Assembly: GCF_900220965.1 (NCBI RefSeq) | Contig: NZ_OBQC01000014.1 | Location: 1 to 64,000, forward strand | Source of the DNA: Ureibacillus acetophenoni | GTDB taxonomy: Bacteria; Bacillota; Bacilli; Bacillales_A; Planococcaceae | Direction: 5' to 3' | Length of the DNA: 64,000 nucleotides | Part shown: positions 17,151 through 25,542 of the stretch, piece by piece | Layout: every line of letters starts with the position of its first letter | Numbering within the stretch: position 1 is the first letter of the stretch | Program-made: the position numbers and the translations under genes | Notes under the pieces: generated by a model | Seen by the model: only the letters and a program-made list of their open reading frames with translations | Databases searched by the model: none | Told to the model about the DNA's origin: nothing

Positions 17151-17609
17151 TTGTACTATAATGTAACGATAAATATCCCAGTTTATACAGATGCTAATTC
17201 AACCTTTCCAAAGCCAGTTGGTGAAAATTATGATTATTGGTTTCCACTATTAAAATTCTTCTTAACAAAATCAGACACTATTGAAATTCATTGTTGGAAC
17301 GAGGAAATTGATACGATTAATGAAATCCAATCATTATATAACAGCAAAATGGAGATGGTTAGAGAAGAAAATCTAACTATCTTTAAACTTATAAAGTCAA
17401 TAATTACAATAGATTATCTATTGAATAATAATGTAAATATAAACGGTGAGTTGAAGTGGTTCACAATTAATTTAGAAAAATTTATGAAGCCTATGTTTCA
17501 TTCAGGACATTGGGGAACAGAATTCTTTATACCCAATGTTACCAAAGAAGATATTGTATTCATCAAAAGTATCATACCAAGACAAGCGATTCTTCATGAG
17601 TTTTTATAA
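17151..17609 (+). CDS. Conserved-looking protein of unknown function (about 152 aa)
   Basis: A soluble protein with no signal or membrane segment, rich in aromatic residues (YDYWFPLLKFF, HSGHWGTEFFIPNVT). I prefer TTG at 17151 because AAAGGTGG (17135-17142) lies eight bases before it; a GTG at 17139 overlaps that site. The base composition matches its neighbours. I do not recognise the family and there is no operon partner. Confidence 0.5.
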   Translation: MYYNVTINIPVYTDANSTFPKPVGENYDYWFPLLKFFLTKSDTIEIHCWNEEIDTINEIQSLYNSKMEMVREENLTIFKLIKSIITIDYLLNNNVNINGELKWFTINLEKFMKPMFHSGHWGTEFFIPNVTKEDIVFIKSIIPRQAILHEFL

Positions 17610-17732
17610 CTTTATTATTCAACTATTGGGCAGTTTACTTTAATAAAGAGAATAGTATTAAAAAGAGATGTAATAAAATGAAATGAAATTCTGATAGTTT
17701 TTGAATCGTTACTTAAAGGAGGATAATTGACC

Positions 17733-17861
17733 TTGACCTTTCCAAGATTGTTGATTGTTATATCAATAGTATCGTTTGTTGGAATCATATCATGGGCAAT
17801 TTTTAGTTTTTCAATAAAGTCTTTAAATCATGAAATAATACGAACGGGGGCTTTAAATTAA
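17733..17861 (+). CDS. Small single-helix membrane protein (42 aa)
   Basis: AAAGGAGG (17716-17723) precedes two in-frame TTG codons (17727 and 17733). The product has one long hydrophobic helix (RLLIVISIVSFVGIISWAIF) and a short polar tail ending RTGALN. The strong ribosome binding site supports translation. Function unknown. No gene is seen from here to the hairpin at 18008. Confidence 0.45.
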   Translation: MTFPRLLIVISIVSFVGIISWAIFSFSIKSLNHEIIRTGALN

Positions 17862-18007
17862 AGATCATGTGGTTACCAAAGATAACTTTTTTCTTATTAA
17901 ATTAACCGGTCAGATTAGTTGAAGAGTAGTGATTATATAAAATGGGCTATATTGAAGATTAAAAAAGATTATAAATTATTAATGTAGAATTGTACTTAAA
18001 TTAATGG

Positions 18008-18043
18008 GGACGATTGCACAATAAAGGCAATCGTCCTTTTCTT
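18008..18043. terminator. Bidirectional terminator
   Basis: GGACGATTGC (18008-18017) pairs with GCAATCGTCC (18027-18036), with TTTTCTT after it. It lies between the small membrane gene and the convergent 18095-18400 gene. Confidence 0.7.
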
Positions 18044-18094
18044 GTTAAAGTAAAATAGTAGGAGAGTAGTAAGTTAGGAATTGCTATTAAAAAA

Positions 18095-18400
18095 CTAAAA
18101 GCCAAGCTTCTTAACAACATACTCTTCTGTTGCATTACTGAGTAAGTCTTCCCAAGAATCGAAGTTTGATTTGTTTCTGATAAACTCATCCATTTCGTCA
18201 TCGGGAATATCTTCAATGTTTTTATACTTGTTGAAAATTTCACTATTTTCAAATTCAACAAAGCCATTGAAATCTGTGTTTTTTATTAAAAAAGTATCCG
18301 TTAATAACTCAGTAATCGGAATTGATTTAGTTTCTGATAATTCTTTAGCTCCTTTTTGTAATTTCTTTAGTTTGTTTAGTCCAGTGATTTTAACGCCCAT
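18095..18400 (-). CDS. Small acidic protein, phage-like, unknown function
   Basis: A 101-residue protein starting MGVKITGLNKLKKLQKGAKE, with a helical N-terminus, an acidic middle (IEDIPDDEMDEFIRNKSNFDSW) and an end VVKKLGF. Proteins of this shape occur in many bacteria, often near phage genes, without an assigned role. ATG at 18400 follows AAAGGAGGTG at six bases. It stands alone with terminators on both sides. Confidence 0.65.
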   Translation of the reverse strand: MGVKITGLNKLKKLQKGAKELSETKSIPITELLTDTFLIKNTDFNGFVEFENSEIFNKYKNIEDIPDDEMDEFIRNKSNFDSWEDLLSNATEEYVVKKLGF

Positions 18401-18565
18401 TAATGACACCTCCTTTAATTGTAAATATTCTACAGAAAAGAAGAGAACCCTTTAATAAGGAAATGGGGGGGGAGCATTAATATTCCACAATCGTGCGCTT
18501 TAATTGAATAAGAACTACAAAAATAATTAAACTTTTTTATAAAGACTACATACTTAATAACAAAG

Positions 18566-18610
18566 AAGAAAGTATTTTGATCTATCTTTGCTCATAATAC
18601 TTTCTTTTTA
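18566..18610. terminator. Terminator-like hairpin
   Basis: AAGAAAGTATT (18566-18576) pairs with AATACTTTCTT (18596-18606), followed by TTTTA. The rest of 18401-18790 is very AT-rich with no supported gene. Confidence 0.55.
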
Positions 18611-18792
18611 TTTTTTATTTGATTTGACTTTTAGAGTTATTTTTTATCAAACTTTAATTCAAGCTAACAAATATTTCTAAAACTTAAATAATATTAACTG
18701 TAACCAGAACAATTATAGGTTCTAAGTCTATTTAAAAAGTAAATTGAAAATAAGAAGTATTACCTTTTAATTACATTATATATTTCCTTTAA

Positions 18793-18828
18793 TTTCTCCT
18801 TAATTTTTTCATATTTTTTTCTTAAAAT
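18793..18828 (+). promoter_or_regulatory. Phased 11-mer promoter box A (carboxypeptidase)
   Basis: TTTCTCCTTAA (18793-18803) and TTTTTTCATAT (18804-18814), then eight bases, then TAAAAT (18823-18828), 43 bases before the start codon. Confidence 0.55.
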
Positions 18829-18871
18829 ACATTAATACATTAGGTAATTTAATATGGGGAGAATAATACAT

Positions 18872-20077
18872 ATGGGCAGATTTATAAGCATTGAATTTTC
18901 ATTTGTAAAGAGATTATTGATGTTACTAATAGTCATTTCAATATTTTCGAACAGTTTTAATAATAAGGTAATTGAAGCAGTATCTCCTGATAAACCACTT
19001 ATTACAAGTGAAGCTGCAATCTTAATAGATGGAAAAACAGGTCGAACTTTATATGAAAAAAAACCAGATAAAAAGATGAATCCAGCTAGTTTAACAAAAA
19101 TTGCCACTGCTATTTATGCAATTGAAAATGGAAACCTTGATGACCTTGTAACGGTTAGTCACAATGCAAGGGAAGTAGTTGGTACTAGAGTTTATTTAGA
19201 AGAAGGAGAAAAAATAACATTAAAAAGGCTTATTCAGGGGCTTCTAATCAATTCTGGGAATGATGCAGGTGTGGCAATCGCAGAACATTTGGATGGATCG
19301 GTAGAGGGGTTCGCAACTAGTTTAAATCGGTATTTGAGGGATTTAGGACTTCAAAATACAAACTTTGTTAATCCACATGGTCTATACCATCCGGAACACC
19401 AAACTACTGCCCGTGATCTCGCCTTGATTACAAAATATGCAATGAAAAATAGAGACTTCCGAGAAATATTTGGGACAAAGGAACTAAAGTGGAATGGGAA
19501 GTCATGGGATACAACCATATATACCCATCACAAATTAATGAGGCAACAACCATATGATGGGATTACTGGAGGAAAAACTGGTTATGTTGTTGAGTCTGGT
19601 ATTACTTTAGTTACTACTGCAACAAGGGGAGAACTTTCATTAATTGCGGTTACTCTTAATGCCCCATCAGAAGATATTGCATATCACGATACAGTAGACC
19701 TACTTGATTATGGTTTTGACAATTTTAATGTTGAGAGTATTTCCGAAGGCCAATTGTTTGCAATCAATAACGAGGAATATATAAATAATGATATTCTTAT
19801 TTATACGATTTCTAAAAATGAAAAGATTCATCAACAGATAACTAATGATGGTTTATTAGAATTAAAAAACGACTTCCAAGATGTAATTGCCACATTTCAG
19901 TTAGAGAGAATTACGACTCTTAATGATAAAAATGTATCAGAAACCAAGGATAGTCAAATAAAAGATCACAGCAATTATACATTTATATATGTTTTATTTT
20001 TTACAATGTTTGTTCTTGCCTTATTAATGATAAGCAGATGGTTCTATAGAAACTTTAATAAAAAAATGTACTACTAA
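18872..20077 (+). CDS. D-alanyl-D-alanine carboxypeptidase (S11 family)
   Basis: A 401-residue penicillin-binding protein that trims the terminal D-Ala of wall peptides. All three motifs are present: SLTK (nucleophile S73, K76), SGN (S128-N130) and KTG (near residue 236). There is an N-terminal hydrophobic segment (about 13-30). A C-terminal membrane helix (TFIYVLFFTMFVLALLMIS) anchors it, instead of the amphipathic helix usual in DacA. ATG at 18872 follows GGGGAG. It has its own box A promoter and a terminator behind it, so it is a stand-alone member of the proposed envelope regulon. Confidence 0.9.
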   Translation: MGRFISIEFSFVKRLLMLLIVISIFSNSFNNKVIEAVSPDKPLITSEAAILIDGKTGRTLYEKKPDKKMNPASLTKIATAIYAIENGNLDDLVTVSHNAREVVGTRVYLEEGEKITLKRLIQGLLINSGNDAGVAIAEHLDGSVEGFATSLNRYLRDLGLQNTNFVNPHGLYHPEHQTTARDLALITKYAMKNRDFREIFGTKELKWNGKSWDTTIYTHHKLMRQQPYDGITGGKTGYVVESGITLVTTATRGELSLIAVTLNAPSEDIAYHDTVDLLDYGFDNFNVESISEGQLFAINNEEYINNDILIYTISKNEKIHQQITNDGLLELKNDFQDVIATFQLERITTLNDKNVSETKDSQIKDHSNYTFIYVLFFTMFVLALLMISRWFYRNFNKKMYY

Positions 20078-20124
20078 AAAACTAAAATTAAAGTCAATTA
20101 TTTGTAGATGTTTAATTAACCATA

Positions 20125-20162
20125 AGCTTGAATATAGTTATTTCTTCAAGCTATTTTTTTTG
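20125..20162 (+). terminator. Terminator after the carboxypeptidase gene
   Basis: AGCTTGAA (20125-20132) and TTCAAGCT (20145-20152), followed by a T-run. Confidence 0.7.
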
Positions 20163-20234
20163 CGTAAAAGATATTATCCAAATAATTTGTCAATGTTTTT
20201 AATGAAATTTTTATGTAATTTAAAGGTTGTGGGC

Positions 20235-20251
20235 ATACCTCTAAAGGGTAT
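20235..20251. promoter_or_regulatory. CsoR-type operator before the cupredoxin gene
   Basis: ATACCTCTAAAGGGTAT fits ATACC-N7-GGTAT, the same 17-base layout as the sites before copB and copA. CsoR would repress here without copper. Confidence 0.6.
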
Positions 20252-20303
20252 TTAATATAATTTGATATGAATTAATAAATCAATTATTTTAAAGGATGGA
20301 TTT

Positions 20304-21218
20304 GTGGGATACTATCAGTTATTTATTTTAGTTTCATTATTAATCTTAACAGTAATTGTCATTTTATTATCAAGAATTTTAAAGAAGAATATTAAACCCA
20401 TGCATGGAATGAGTATTATTATGTTTTATAGTATGAATTTTGGATTAACAATTGGTACTCTTTTTGGTGGTTTATTTCAGGGGAATTTGTTTTTATCAAC
20501 AGTAGTTTCAATTTTATCTGGGTCAATTATTGGACTTATTTGTGGAAGTGTTTTTGGGATTCTCGCTGCATTAGAAGGAATAATGTCTGGACTAATGGGT
20601 GGAATGATGGGTGCCATGTTAGGTGAAATGGTTAGTCTCGAGCAAATTATTCCTCTAGTTAGAATTTTTTTATTGCTATCCATCTTAACTATATTTTTAT
20701 TTGCGATATTTTCTAAGAGAAATAATTTAAAAGACACGAGTAATAAGTTTTGGGTTATGAAACCACTTGTAATTGCTGCTTTGATTACCTTTTATTTTAT
20801 CGGGGGAGTGTCATACGCAGAAAAACAAGTCAATATTATATCAGAGAAATCACATGATCATAATTCTGATAAGCAATCTTCCAAACAACAAGGTTCTAAA
20901 CTAATTACTATAGAAACTAAAAATATGATGTATTTTCCGTCAAATTTCGATCTACAACTAAATGAATCGGTTACAATTATTCTTAAAAATCAAGATAATA
21001 TAGAACATGATTTTGAAGTTAAAATTCCAACTAGTAATAAGGATCAAAAAACAAGTCATACTCATGGCGAAAATGAAAATGTAATTCATTTACATGCTGG
21101 TCCTAAAAAAGAACAAACAATTAGTTTTACACCAACAGAATCTGGGTTATATGAATTCGTATGTACAATCCCAGGCCATAAGGAATCCGGTATGATTGGT
21201 TGGATTTCAGTAGTTTAG
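20304..21218 (+). CDS. Membrane protein with C-terminal cupredoxin domain
   Basis: A 304-residue fusion. Residues 1-180 form about five hydrophobic segments with a Gly/Met-rich stretch (GIMSGLMGGMMGAMLGEM). After a His-rich linker (SEKSHDHNSDKQ) comes a cupredoxin of about 95 residues. Its type I copper ligands are visible: His in IEHDF, then Cys, His and Met in FVCTIPGHKESGM. It should hold copper on the outer face of the membrane. GTG at 20304 follows AAGGATGGA. The ATACC-N7-GGTAT operator upstream puts it under CsoR with copA and copB. Confidence 0.8.
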   Translation: MGYYQLFILVSLLILTVIVILLSRILKKNIKPMHGMSIIMFYSMNFGLTIGTLFGGLFQGNLFLSTVVSILSGSIIGLICGSVFGILAALEGIMSGLMGGMMGAMLGEMVSLEQIIPLVRIFLLLSILTIFLFAIFSKRNNLKDTSNKFWVMKPLVIAALITFYFIGGVSYAEKQVNIISEKSHDHNSDKQSSKQQGSKLITIETKNMMYFPSNFDLQLNESVTIILKNQDNIEHDFEVKIPTSNKDQKTSHTHGENENVIHLHAGPKKEQTISFTPTESGLYEFVCTIPGHKESGMIGWISVV

Positions 21219-21223
21219 ATTTA

Positions 21224-21252
21224 AAAAATTACCTTAGTGGTAATTTTTTTTA
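21224..21252 (+). terminator. Terminator after the cupredoxin gene
   Basis: AAAAATTACC (21224-21233) pairs with GGTAATTTTT (21239-21248) around a short loop. Confidence 0.7.
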
Positions 21253-21347
21253 TTGCTTAAATAAATATACAAGTTCTGAATTTGAATAAAAGTAATTATT
21301 AGGGTAAACATTAGTATTGCATTTCAAAATTAAAAGGAGGATTGATT

Positions 21348-21692
21348 ATGGGGGTATTATCAACATCACCGACAGACATGGATCATTGTATAGAACTATG
21401 TATTAAATGTGCTAGAGCATGTGATGAGTGTCTTACTGCTTGCTTACAAGAGCCAGATGCACAAGCAAGAGTTCATTGTATTCAAATGCTACTTGATTGT
21501 TCTCAAATTTGTTTACAATTGGTAAGTTTCTTATCTAGAAATAGTGAATTTTCAAAGGAATATTGTCAAGTTTGTGCAGATATTTGTGAGGCATGTGCTG
21601 CTCACTGCGAAAAATTCCAGGATGCACATTGTCAAGAATGTGCGAAAATTTGTCGCGAGTGTGCAGAAGCATGTAGAAATATGGCTTCTTAA
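21348..21692 (+). CDS. Four-helix-bundle copper-binding protein (DUF326/Csp-like)
   Basis: A 114-residue cytosolic protein with about 17 cysteines in helix-spaced C-x2-C and C-x3-C patterns (CIKCARACDECLTAC, CQVCADICEACAAHC, CQECAKICRECAEAC). This is the hallmark of copper storage proteins, which line a four-helix bundle with thiols that bind many Cu(I) ions. There is no signal peptide, so it stores copper inside the cell. ATG at 21348 is seven bases after GGAGG; the earlier TTG at 21342 is too close. Confidence 0.85.
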   Translation: MGVLSTSPTDMDHCIELCIKCARACDECLTACLQEPDAQARVHCIQMLLDCSQICLQLVSFLSRNSEFSKEYCQVCADICEACAAHCEKFQDAHCQECAKICRECAEACRNMAS

Positions 21693-21755
21693 ACACCAAA
21701 AGTCCCTCTGATGGATTACCTACAAAGAATTCAGTTAAATATAATTAAAAAAATT

Positions 21756-21808
21756 AACCTTCTAAATATGCGTACAAAATTTGTACGTATAATTAGAAGG
21801 TTTTTTTG
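21756..21808 (+). terminator. Nested-stem terminator after the copper bundle gene
   Basis: AACCTTCTAA (21756-21765) pairs with TTAGAAGGTT (21793-21802). An inner palindrome CGTACAAAATTTGTACG (21771-21787) extends it, and a T-run follows. Confidence 0.8.
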
Positions 21809-21866
21809 TTTGAAGAGAATTTTATTTCAAATAAATGAAATTAAGAATTTTATTCTAAGTCAACTG

Positions 21867-21902
21867 TTTCTCCTTAAAAACTCCATATTTTATTTGTATT
21901 AT
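21867..21902 (+). promoter_or_regulatory. Phased 11-mer promoter box B (lgt operon)
   Basis: TTTCTCCTTAA (21867-21877) and AAACTCCATAT (21878-21888), then eight bases, then TATTAT (21897-21902). It differs from box C by only three bases over 39. Confidence 0.65.
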
Positions 21903-21946
21903 TAAGGGTGAAATCAAAAGTTGATAAATAAAGGAGATTTGATTAT

Positions 21947-22159
21947 ATGGACTGGAATTGGTTACCGTTGTTAATCTTACTAATTTGCCCGTTAATGATG
22001 GTTTTTATGATGTTTGGTGGACATCGACATACACATGGTAAAGGTAATCAAAAAACCCAACACTCAACGTTAATTGAGTTAGAGTCCAAAGTAACTACTT
22101 TGGAAAAGGAAAATGAAAAACTAAGAGAAGAAATCAATGAGTTGTTCTCAAAAAAATAA
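21947..22159 (+). CDS. Small His-rich membrane protein with coiled coil (70 aa)
   Basis: One Met-rich membrane helix (PLLILLICPLMMVFMMF) is followed by a His cluster (GGHRHTHGKG) and a C-terminal coiled coil (IELESKVTTLEKENEKLREE). The ICPLMM plus His motif resembles DUF2933-type proteins found in copper-resistance clusters, though I cannot confirm it. It may bind copper at the inner membrane face. It shares box B with lgt 40 bases downstream. Confidence 0.65.
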   Translation: MDWNWLPLLILLICPLMMVFMMFGGHRHTHGKGNQKTQHSTLIELESKVTTLEKENEKLREEINELFSKK

Positions 22160-22198
22160 ATTTCGCATCGTGAATTCATTTTTGAGGTGAAGAGTTAA

Positions 22199-23014
22199 TT
22201 GGATAACATACAACAATTAGATAGAGTAGCATTTGATATTGTATCAGTCACTATTTACTGGTACGGAATAATTATCGCAATAGGAATTGTTTTAGGATGG
22301 TTATTGGCAACAAGAGAATCTGAAAAATTGGGTCTACCAAAAGATATTTTTTCTGATTTATTATTTTGGGCAATCCCAATATCCATTATTAGCGCGAGAA
22401 TTTATTACGTTTTATTTAAATGGGAGTATTACTTTCAAAACCCAAGTAAGATATTTGTAATATGGGAAGGTGGTATAGCCATACATGGCGCTTTAATAGG
22501 TGGCGTTATCACTTCAGTTATCTTCGCTAAGAAAAAAGGAGTATCTTTTTGGAAATTAGCCGATATTGCTGCACCAAGTATTATTCTTGGTCAAGCGATT
22601 GGACGTTGGGGAAACTTTATGAATCAGGAAGCACATGGAGGGGAAGTTACACGGTCATTTTTGGAAGGTCTAAATCTTCCAGAGTTTATAATTAATCAAA
22701 TGAATATAGGTGGTATTTATTACCACCCAACATTCTTATATGAATCCGTCTGGAATATTGCAGGTTTTATATTCCTTATAATTCTAAGAAGGTTTAACCT
22801 TAGAAGAGGAGAATTATTCTTATCTTATGTAATATGGTATTCAATTGGTCGATTCTTTGTAGAGGGATTAAGAACAGATAGTTTGATGCTAACAGATTCA
22901 CTGCGAATTGCGCAATTACTTTCTTTAATACTAATTGGAATAGCTTTAATTTTAATATGGTATAGACGAAAATATGGTTATTCTACATTACGATATTCAG
23001 ATAAGAAGGAGTAA
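22199..23014 (+). CDS. lgt: Prolipoprotein diacylglyceryl transferase
   Basis: A 271-residue membrane enzyme that moves diacylglycerol onto the lipobox cysteine of prolipoproteins. The signature [18 protein letters not shown], the catalytic-region HGALIGG and [13 protein letters not shown] are intact, with about seven membrane helices. TTG at 22199 follows GAGGTGA. A chromosome normally carries another lgt elsewhere, so this is probably an island-borne extra copy serving the many lipoproteins here (15122, 32559, 38197, 39240, 41529). Confidence 0.9.
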   Translation: MDNIQQLDRVAFDIVSVTIYWYGIIIAIGIVLGWLLATRESEKLGLPKDIFSDLLFWAIPISIISARIYYVLFKWEYYFQNPSKIFVIWEGGIAIHGALIGGVITSVIFAKKKGVSFWKLADIAAPSIILGQAIGRWGNFMNQEAHGGEVTRSFLEGLNLPEFIINQMNIGGIYYHPTFLYESVWNIAGFIFLIILRRFNLRRGELFLSYVIWYSIGRFFVEGLRTDSLMLTDSLRIAQLLSLILIGIALILIWYRRKYGYSTLRYSDKKE

Positions 23015-23238
23015 GGTTATATATTTTGTAGTAATACAAGGGGCAAATACATTATTTAAATGTTCGCCTCTTCATTCATGTACATGATTTTGAAACTTTA
23101 CTAAACTAAAAAAATAGTAATATCGATTTTTAGGATAATGTAACTATGTTAATTTCATAGTAACTATAATTAGTTAAGGGGAGTATATACTTCATAGAAC
23201 TCTGATATGAAAATAAATTTTGAGGAGTAGATGTATGT

Positions 23239-24246
23239 ATGGCAATAAGAATAGCAATTAACGGATTTGGACGTATTGGGCGTATAGCATATCGTCGTAT
23301 TCAAGAACTGGAGAATACGGATTTAGAAGTTGTAGCAGTAAATGATTTAACAGACAATGAAGATTTAGCGTATTTATTAAAGTATGATACAGCTTATGGT
23401 GTTTTCCCATATGATGTAGAAGTATCCAATAATTCAATTATTGTAGATAAGAAAGTGATAAAAACTTATAAAGAACAAGATGCAGGCAATTTACCTTGGA
23501 ATGAATTGGAAATCGATGTTGTTCTTGAATGTACTGGCTTTTATACTACAGCTGAAAAATCTGAAGCACATTTACGTGCTGGAGCAAAAAGAGTAGTTAT
23601 TTCAGCACCAGCCAAGGATGATGTTACTAAAATGGTTGTATTTGGAGTTAATGAAGACACATTAAATGGTGATGAGAAAATCATTTCAGCTGCTTCATGT
23701 ACAACTAACGGTTTAGCGTTAATGACAAATGTATTGGTAAATAAATTTGGTATTCGACGTGGATTAATGACAGGATCTCGTGCCTATACACCTTCACAGG
23801 CTATGCAAGATGCTCCAGGCGGGCGTAAAAAACGAGCAGGTGCACAAAATGTTATTCCAACAACAACAGGTGCAGCGAAAGCACTTGGAAAAGTAATACC
23901 AGAAGTAAATGGTATTATCACTGGTACAACTACTCGAGTTCCTGTAATCACAGCAGGTTTTGTCGAGTTATTCTCAGTTCTAGACAAGGAGGTTACAATA
24001 AATGAAATTAACGAAGCAATGAAAGCAGCCTCAAATGAGTCTCTGGGTTATACCGAAGATGAAATTGTATCGTCTGATGTAATTGGTGATACTCACACTT
24101 CTATTTTCGATGCTACATTAACAGAAGTAATGGATGCAAATGGAGGACAATTAGTAAAAACCGTTGCTTGGTACGATAATGAATATGGTTTTGTATCAAA
24201 TATGATTCGTTTATTAGAATATTTTGTAAAACTAACCAAGGAGTAA
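23239..24246 (+). CDS. GAPDH homologue lacking the catalytic histidine
   Basis: A 335-residue type I glyceraldehyde-3-phosphate dehydrogenase homologue. The NAD-binding GFGRIGR, the active Cys (ASCTTN, C154), PTTTGAAK, RVPV and WYDNEYGF are present. The histidine that activates the Cys, normally in VH(A/S)YT and 27 residues after it, is replaced by Arg: TGSRAYT, R181, exactly 27 residues after C154. The second Cys of the usual CTTNC is Gly. Normal catalysis should be strongly impaired, so it may have a changed reaction or a binding role. ATG follows GAGGAG by 11 bases; not in an operon. Confidence 0.85.
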   Translation: MAIRIAINGFGRIGRIAYRRIQELENTDLEVVAVNDLTDNEDLAYLLKYDTAYGVFPYDVEVSNNSIIVDKKVIKTYKEQDAGNLPWNELEIDVVLECTGFYTTAEKSEAHLRAGAKRVVISAPAKDDVTKMVVFGVNEDTLNGDEKIISAASCTTNGLALMTNVLVNKFGIRRGLMTGSRAYTPSQAMQDAPGGRKKRAGAQNVIPTTTGAAKALGKVIPEVNGIITGTTTRVPVITAGFVELFSVLDKEVTINEINEAMKAASNESLGYTEDEIVSSDVIGDTHTSIFDATLTEVMDANGGQLVKTVAWYDNEYGFVSNMIRLLEYFVKLTKE

Positions 24247-24334
24247 TTAACTCCAAATTTCTAAAACCACGGTACATACAGCTCAATATATTCTTTCTCA
24301 CCAATTAAATTACAACAACCTAGAATTGACAAAC

Positions 24335-24366
24335 GCGCATTTCCAAAGGGATATGCGCTTTTTTTG
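24335..24366 (+). terminator. Terminator after the GAPDH-like gene
   Basis: GCGCAT (24335-24340) and ATGCGC (24353-24358), followed by a long T-run. Confidence 0.65.
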
Positions 24367-24447
24367 AAGTTATTAATAATAATGATATTTATGAAGCGAA
24401 ATCAAGAAAAGTAAACCCTAATTCTTACCCTAATCTGCAATTAAGGA

Positions 24448-25359
24448 TTAAAATTCCGATTGTTGGTATATTAAAGTAATTAATTCTGGGAAATCAATGA
24501 AAGGATTCCTGTTTCCTTGAATTTCAAAAATAGCTTTATTTCGGTGCCTTTCATATTCTGTTACTTTATACTGATTATGCCATTGAATTAGTAATGGAAT
24601 ATCAATATTTTTTCGGAATTGCCTAGTTATTTCGTTAGGATAACGTAATAAAAAATATAGAGTAGCACGTGCAACCACACCTTTTCCATATGTTGGTTCA
24701 AATCGATTTATCGCTTGTTTACCACAATCGCTTTGATTGCTTAAAGGCAGATCGTTTACTTCACAGTCATAATAAGGGAAATTAGATCGTAAATTATTAC
24801 ATTTAGGATCACAAGCAAATAGATGATGCAAATCACCCTTCATTGGCTCCTTTGCTCGAAACCAAGACTGTGGGACTACATGTTCCGCGTTAAATTTATG
24901 TTGATTTGAAATTCTTTTCACATGATTTATTAATTGATTATTAGAATATCTTTGAATTTTAATAAGTTCACGGTAACTTTCAAATCGCTTTTGTATTGTT
25001 TTAAAATCCTCTTCTATTAATGTTTGAGGATTTTTAGTTTTACCGGAGTAAATACATTTTAATTGCCCATTAGGTTGGAGATCGACCCATTTATATAAAT
25101 ACTGGTCTTTACTAAAGTAATATCGGTGTTTAAATTGATGAGTCTTTGAAATAAGGTCATGATATTCTTGAAATAAATCACTTGTATTAGTGGAAATATT
25201 ACAGTAATAATGATTGACCCAAGATTGGTCTTGTTTTTCATCGTAATATAAATCATAATTAGCTTTAATTTTACGTTGATTATCTATTAGTTCAGCAATA
25301 AGCACATCTGGATCACATTTTTCCATCCACTCTAATTCTTCGAGTTGACTTTTTAGCAT
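24448..25359 (-). CDS. Endonuclease I-family nuclease
   Basis: A protein of about 303 residues resembling EndA/BsnA-type non-specific DNases. The active core is FNAEHVVPQSWF followed by MKGDLHHLFACDPKCNNLRSN, with the metal-binding and general-base His residues and the Asn of a beta-beta-alpha-metal fold. There is no clear signal peptide in the open frame, which is unusual because relatives such as BsnA are secreted. The start is uncertain: ATG at 25359 or TTG at 25380; neither has an ideally placed ribosome binding site. Confidence 0.8.
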   Translation of the reverse strand: MLKSQLEELEWMEKCDPDVLIAELIDNQRKIKANYDLYYDEKQDQSWVNHYYCNISTNTSDLFQEYHDLISKTHQFKHRYYFSKDQYLYKWVDLQPNGQLKCIYSGKTKNPQTLIEEDFKTIQKRFESYRELIKIQRYSNNQLINHVKRISNQHKFNAEHVVPQSWFRAKEPMKGDLHHLFACDPKCNNLRSNFPYYDCEVNDLPLSNQSDCGKQAINRFEPTYGKGVVARATLYFLLRYPNEITRQFRKNIDIPLLIQWHNQYKVTEYERHRNKAIFEIQGNRNPFIDFPELITLIYQQSEF

Positions 25360-25502
25360 AACTTGATCACTACCTTTCAATTGACAATTATTTCACCTCA
25401 TACATCAAGATTATCCAAGTTTTAGAACAAATTGAAATACACATCACGCTAAAGTTAGGCTCGAATTTCTGATTAATCAATTTGGACTTCATCATTAACC
25501 TA

Positions 25503-25537
25503 AAAAGGACGTCTCAAAACTATTGAGATGTCCTTTT
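25503..25537 (-). terminator. Terminator after the NlpC/P60 gene
   Basis: AAAAGGAC-x-TCTCAA and its near-complement form a stem of about 14 bp ending near 25537, with a T-run on the minus strand. Confidence 0.65.
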
Positions 25538-25542
25538 ATAAT

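Noticed and set aside
21711-21905. 64-residue open frame after the copper-bundle gene
   Set aside because: It lies across a nested terminator and the box B promoter; composition is Lys/Ile/Phe-rich as expected for AT-rich non-coding DNA.
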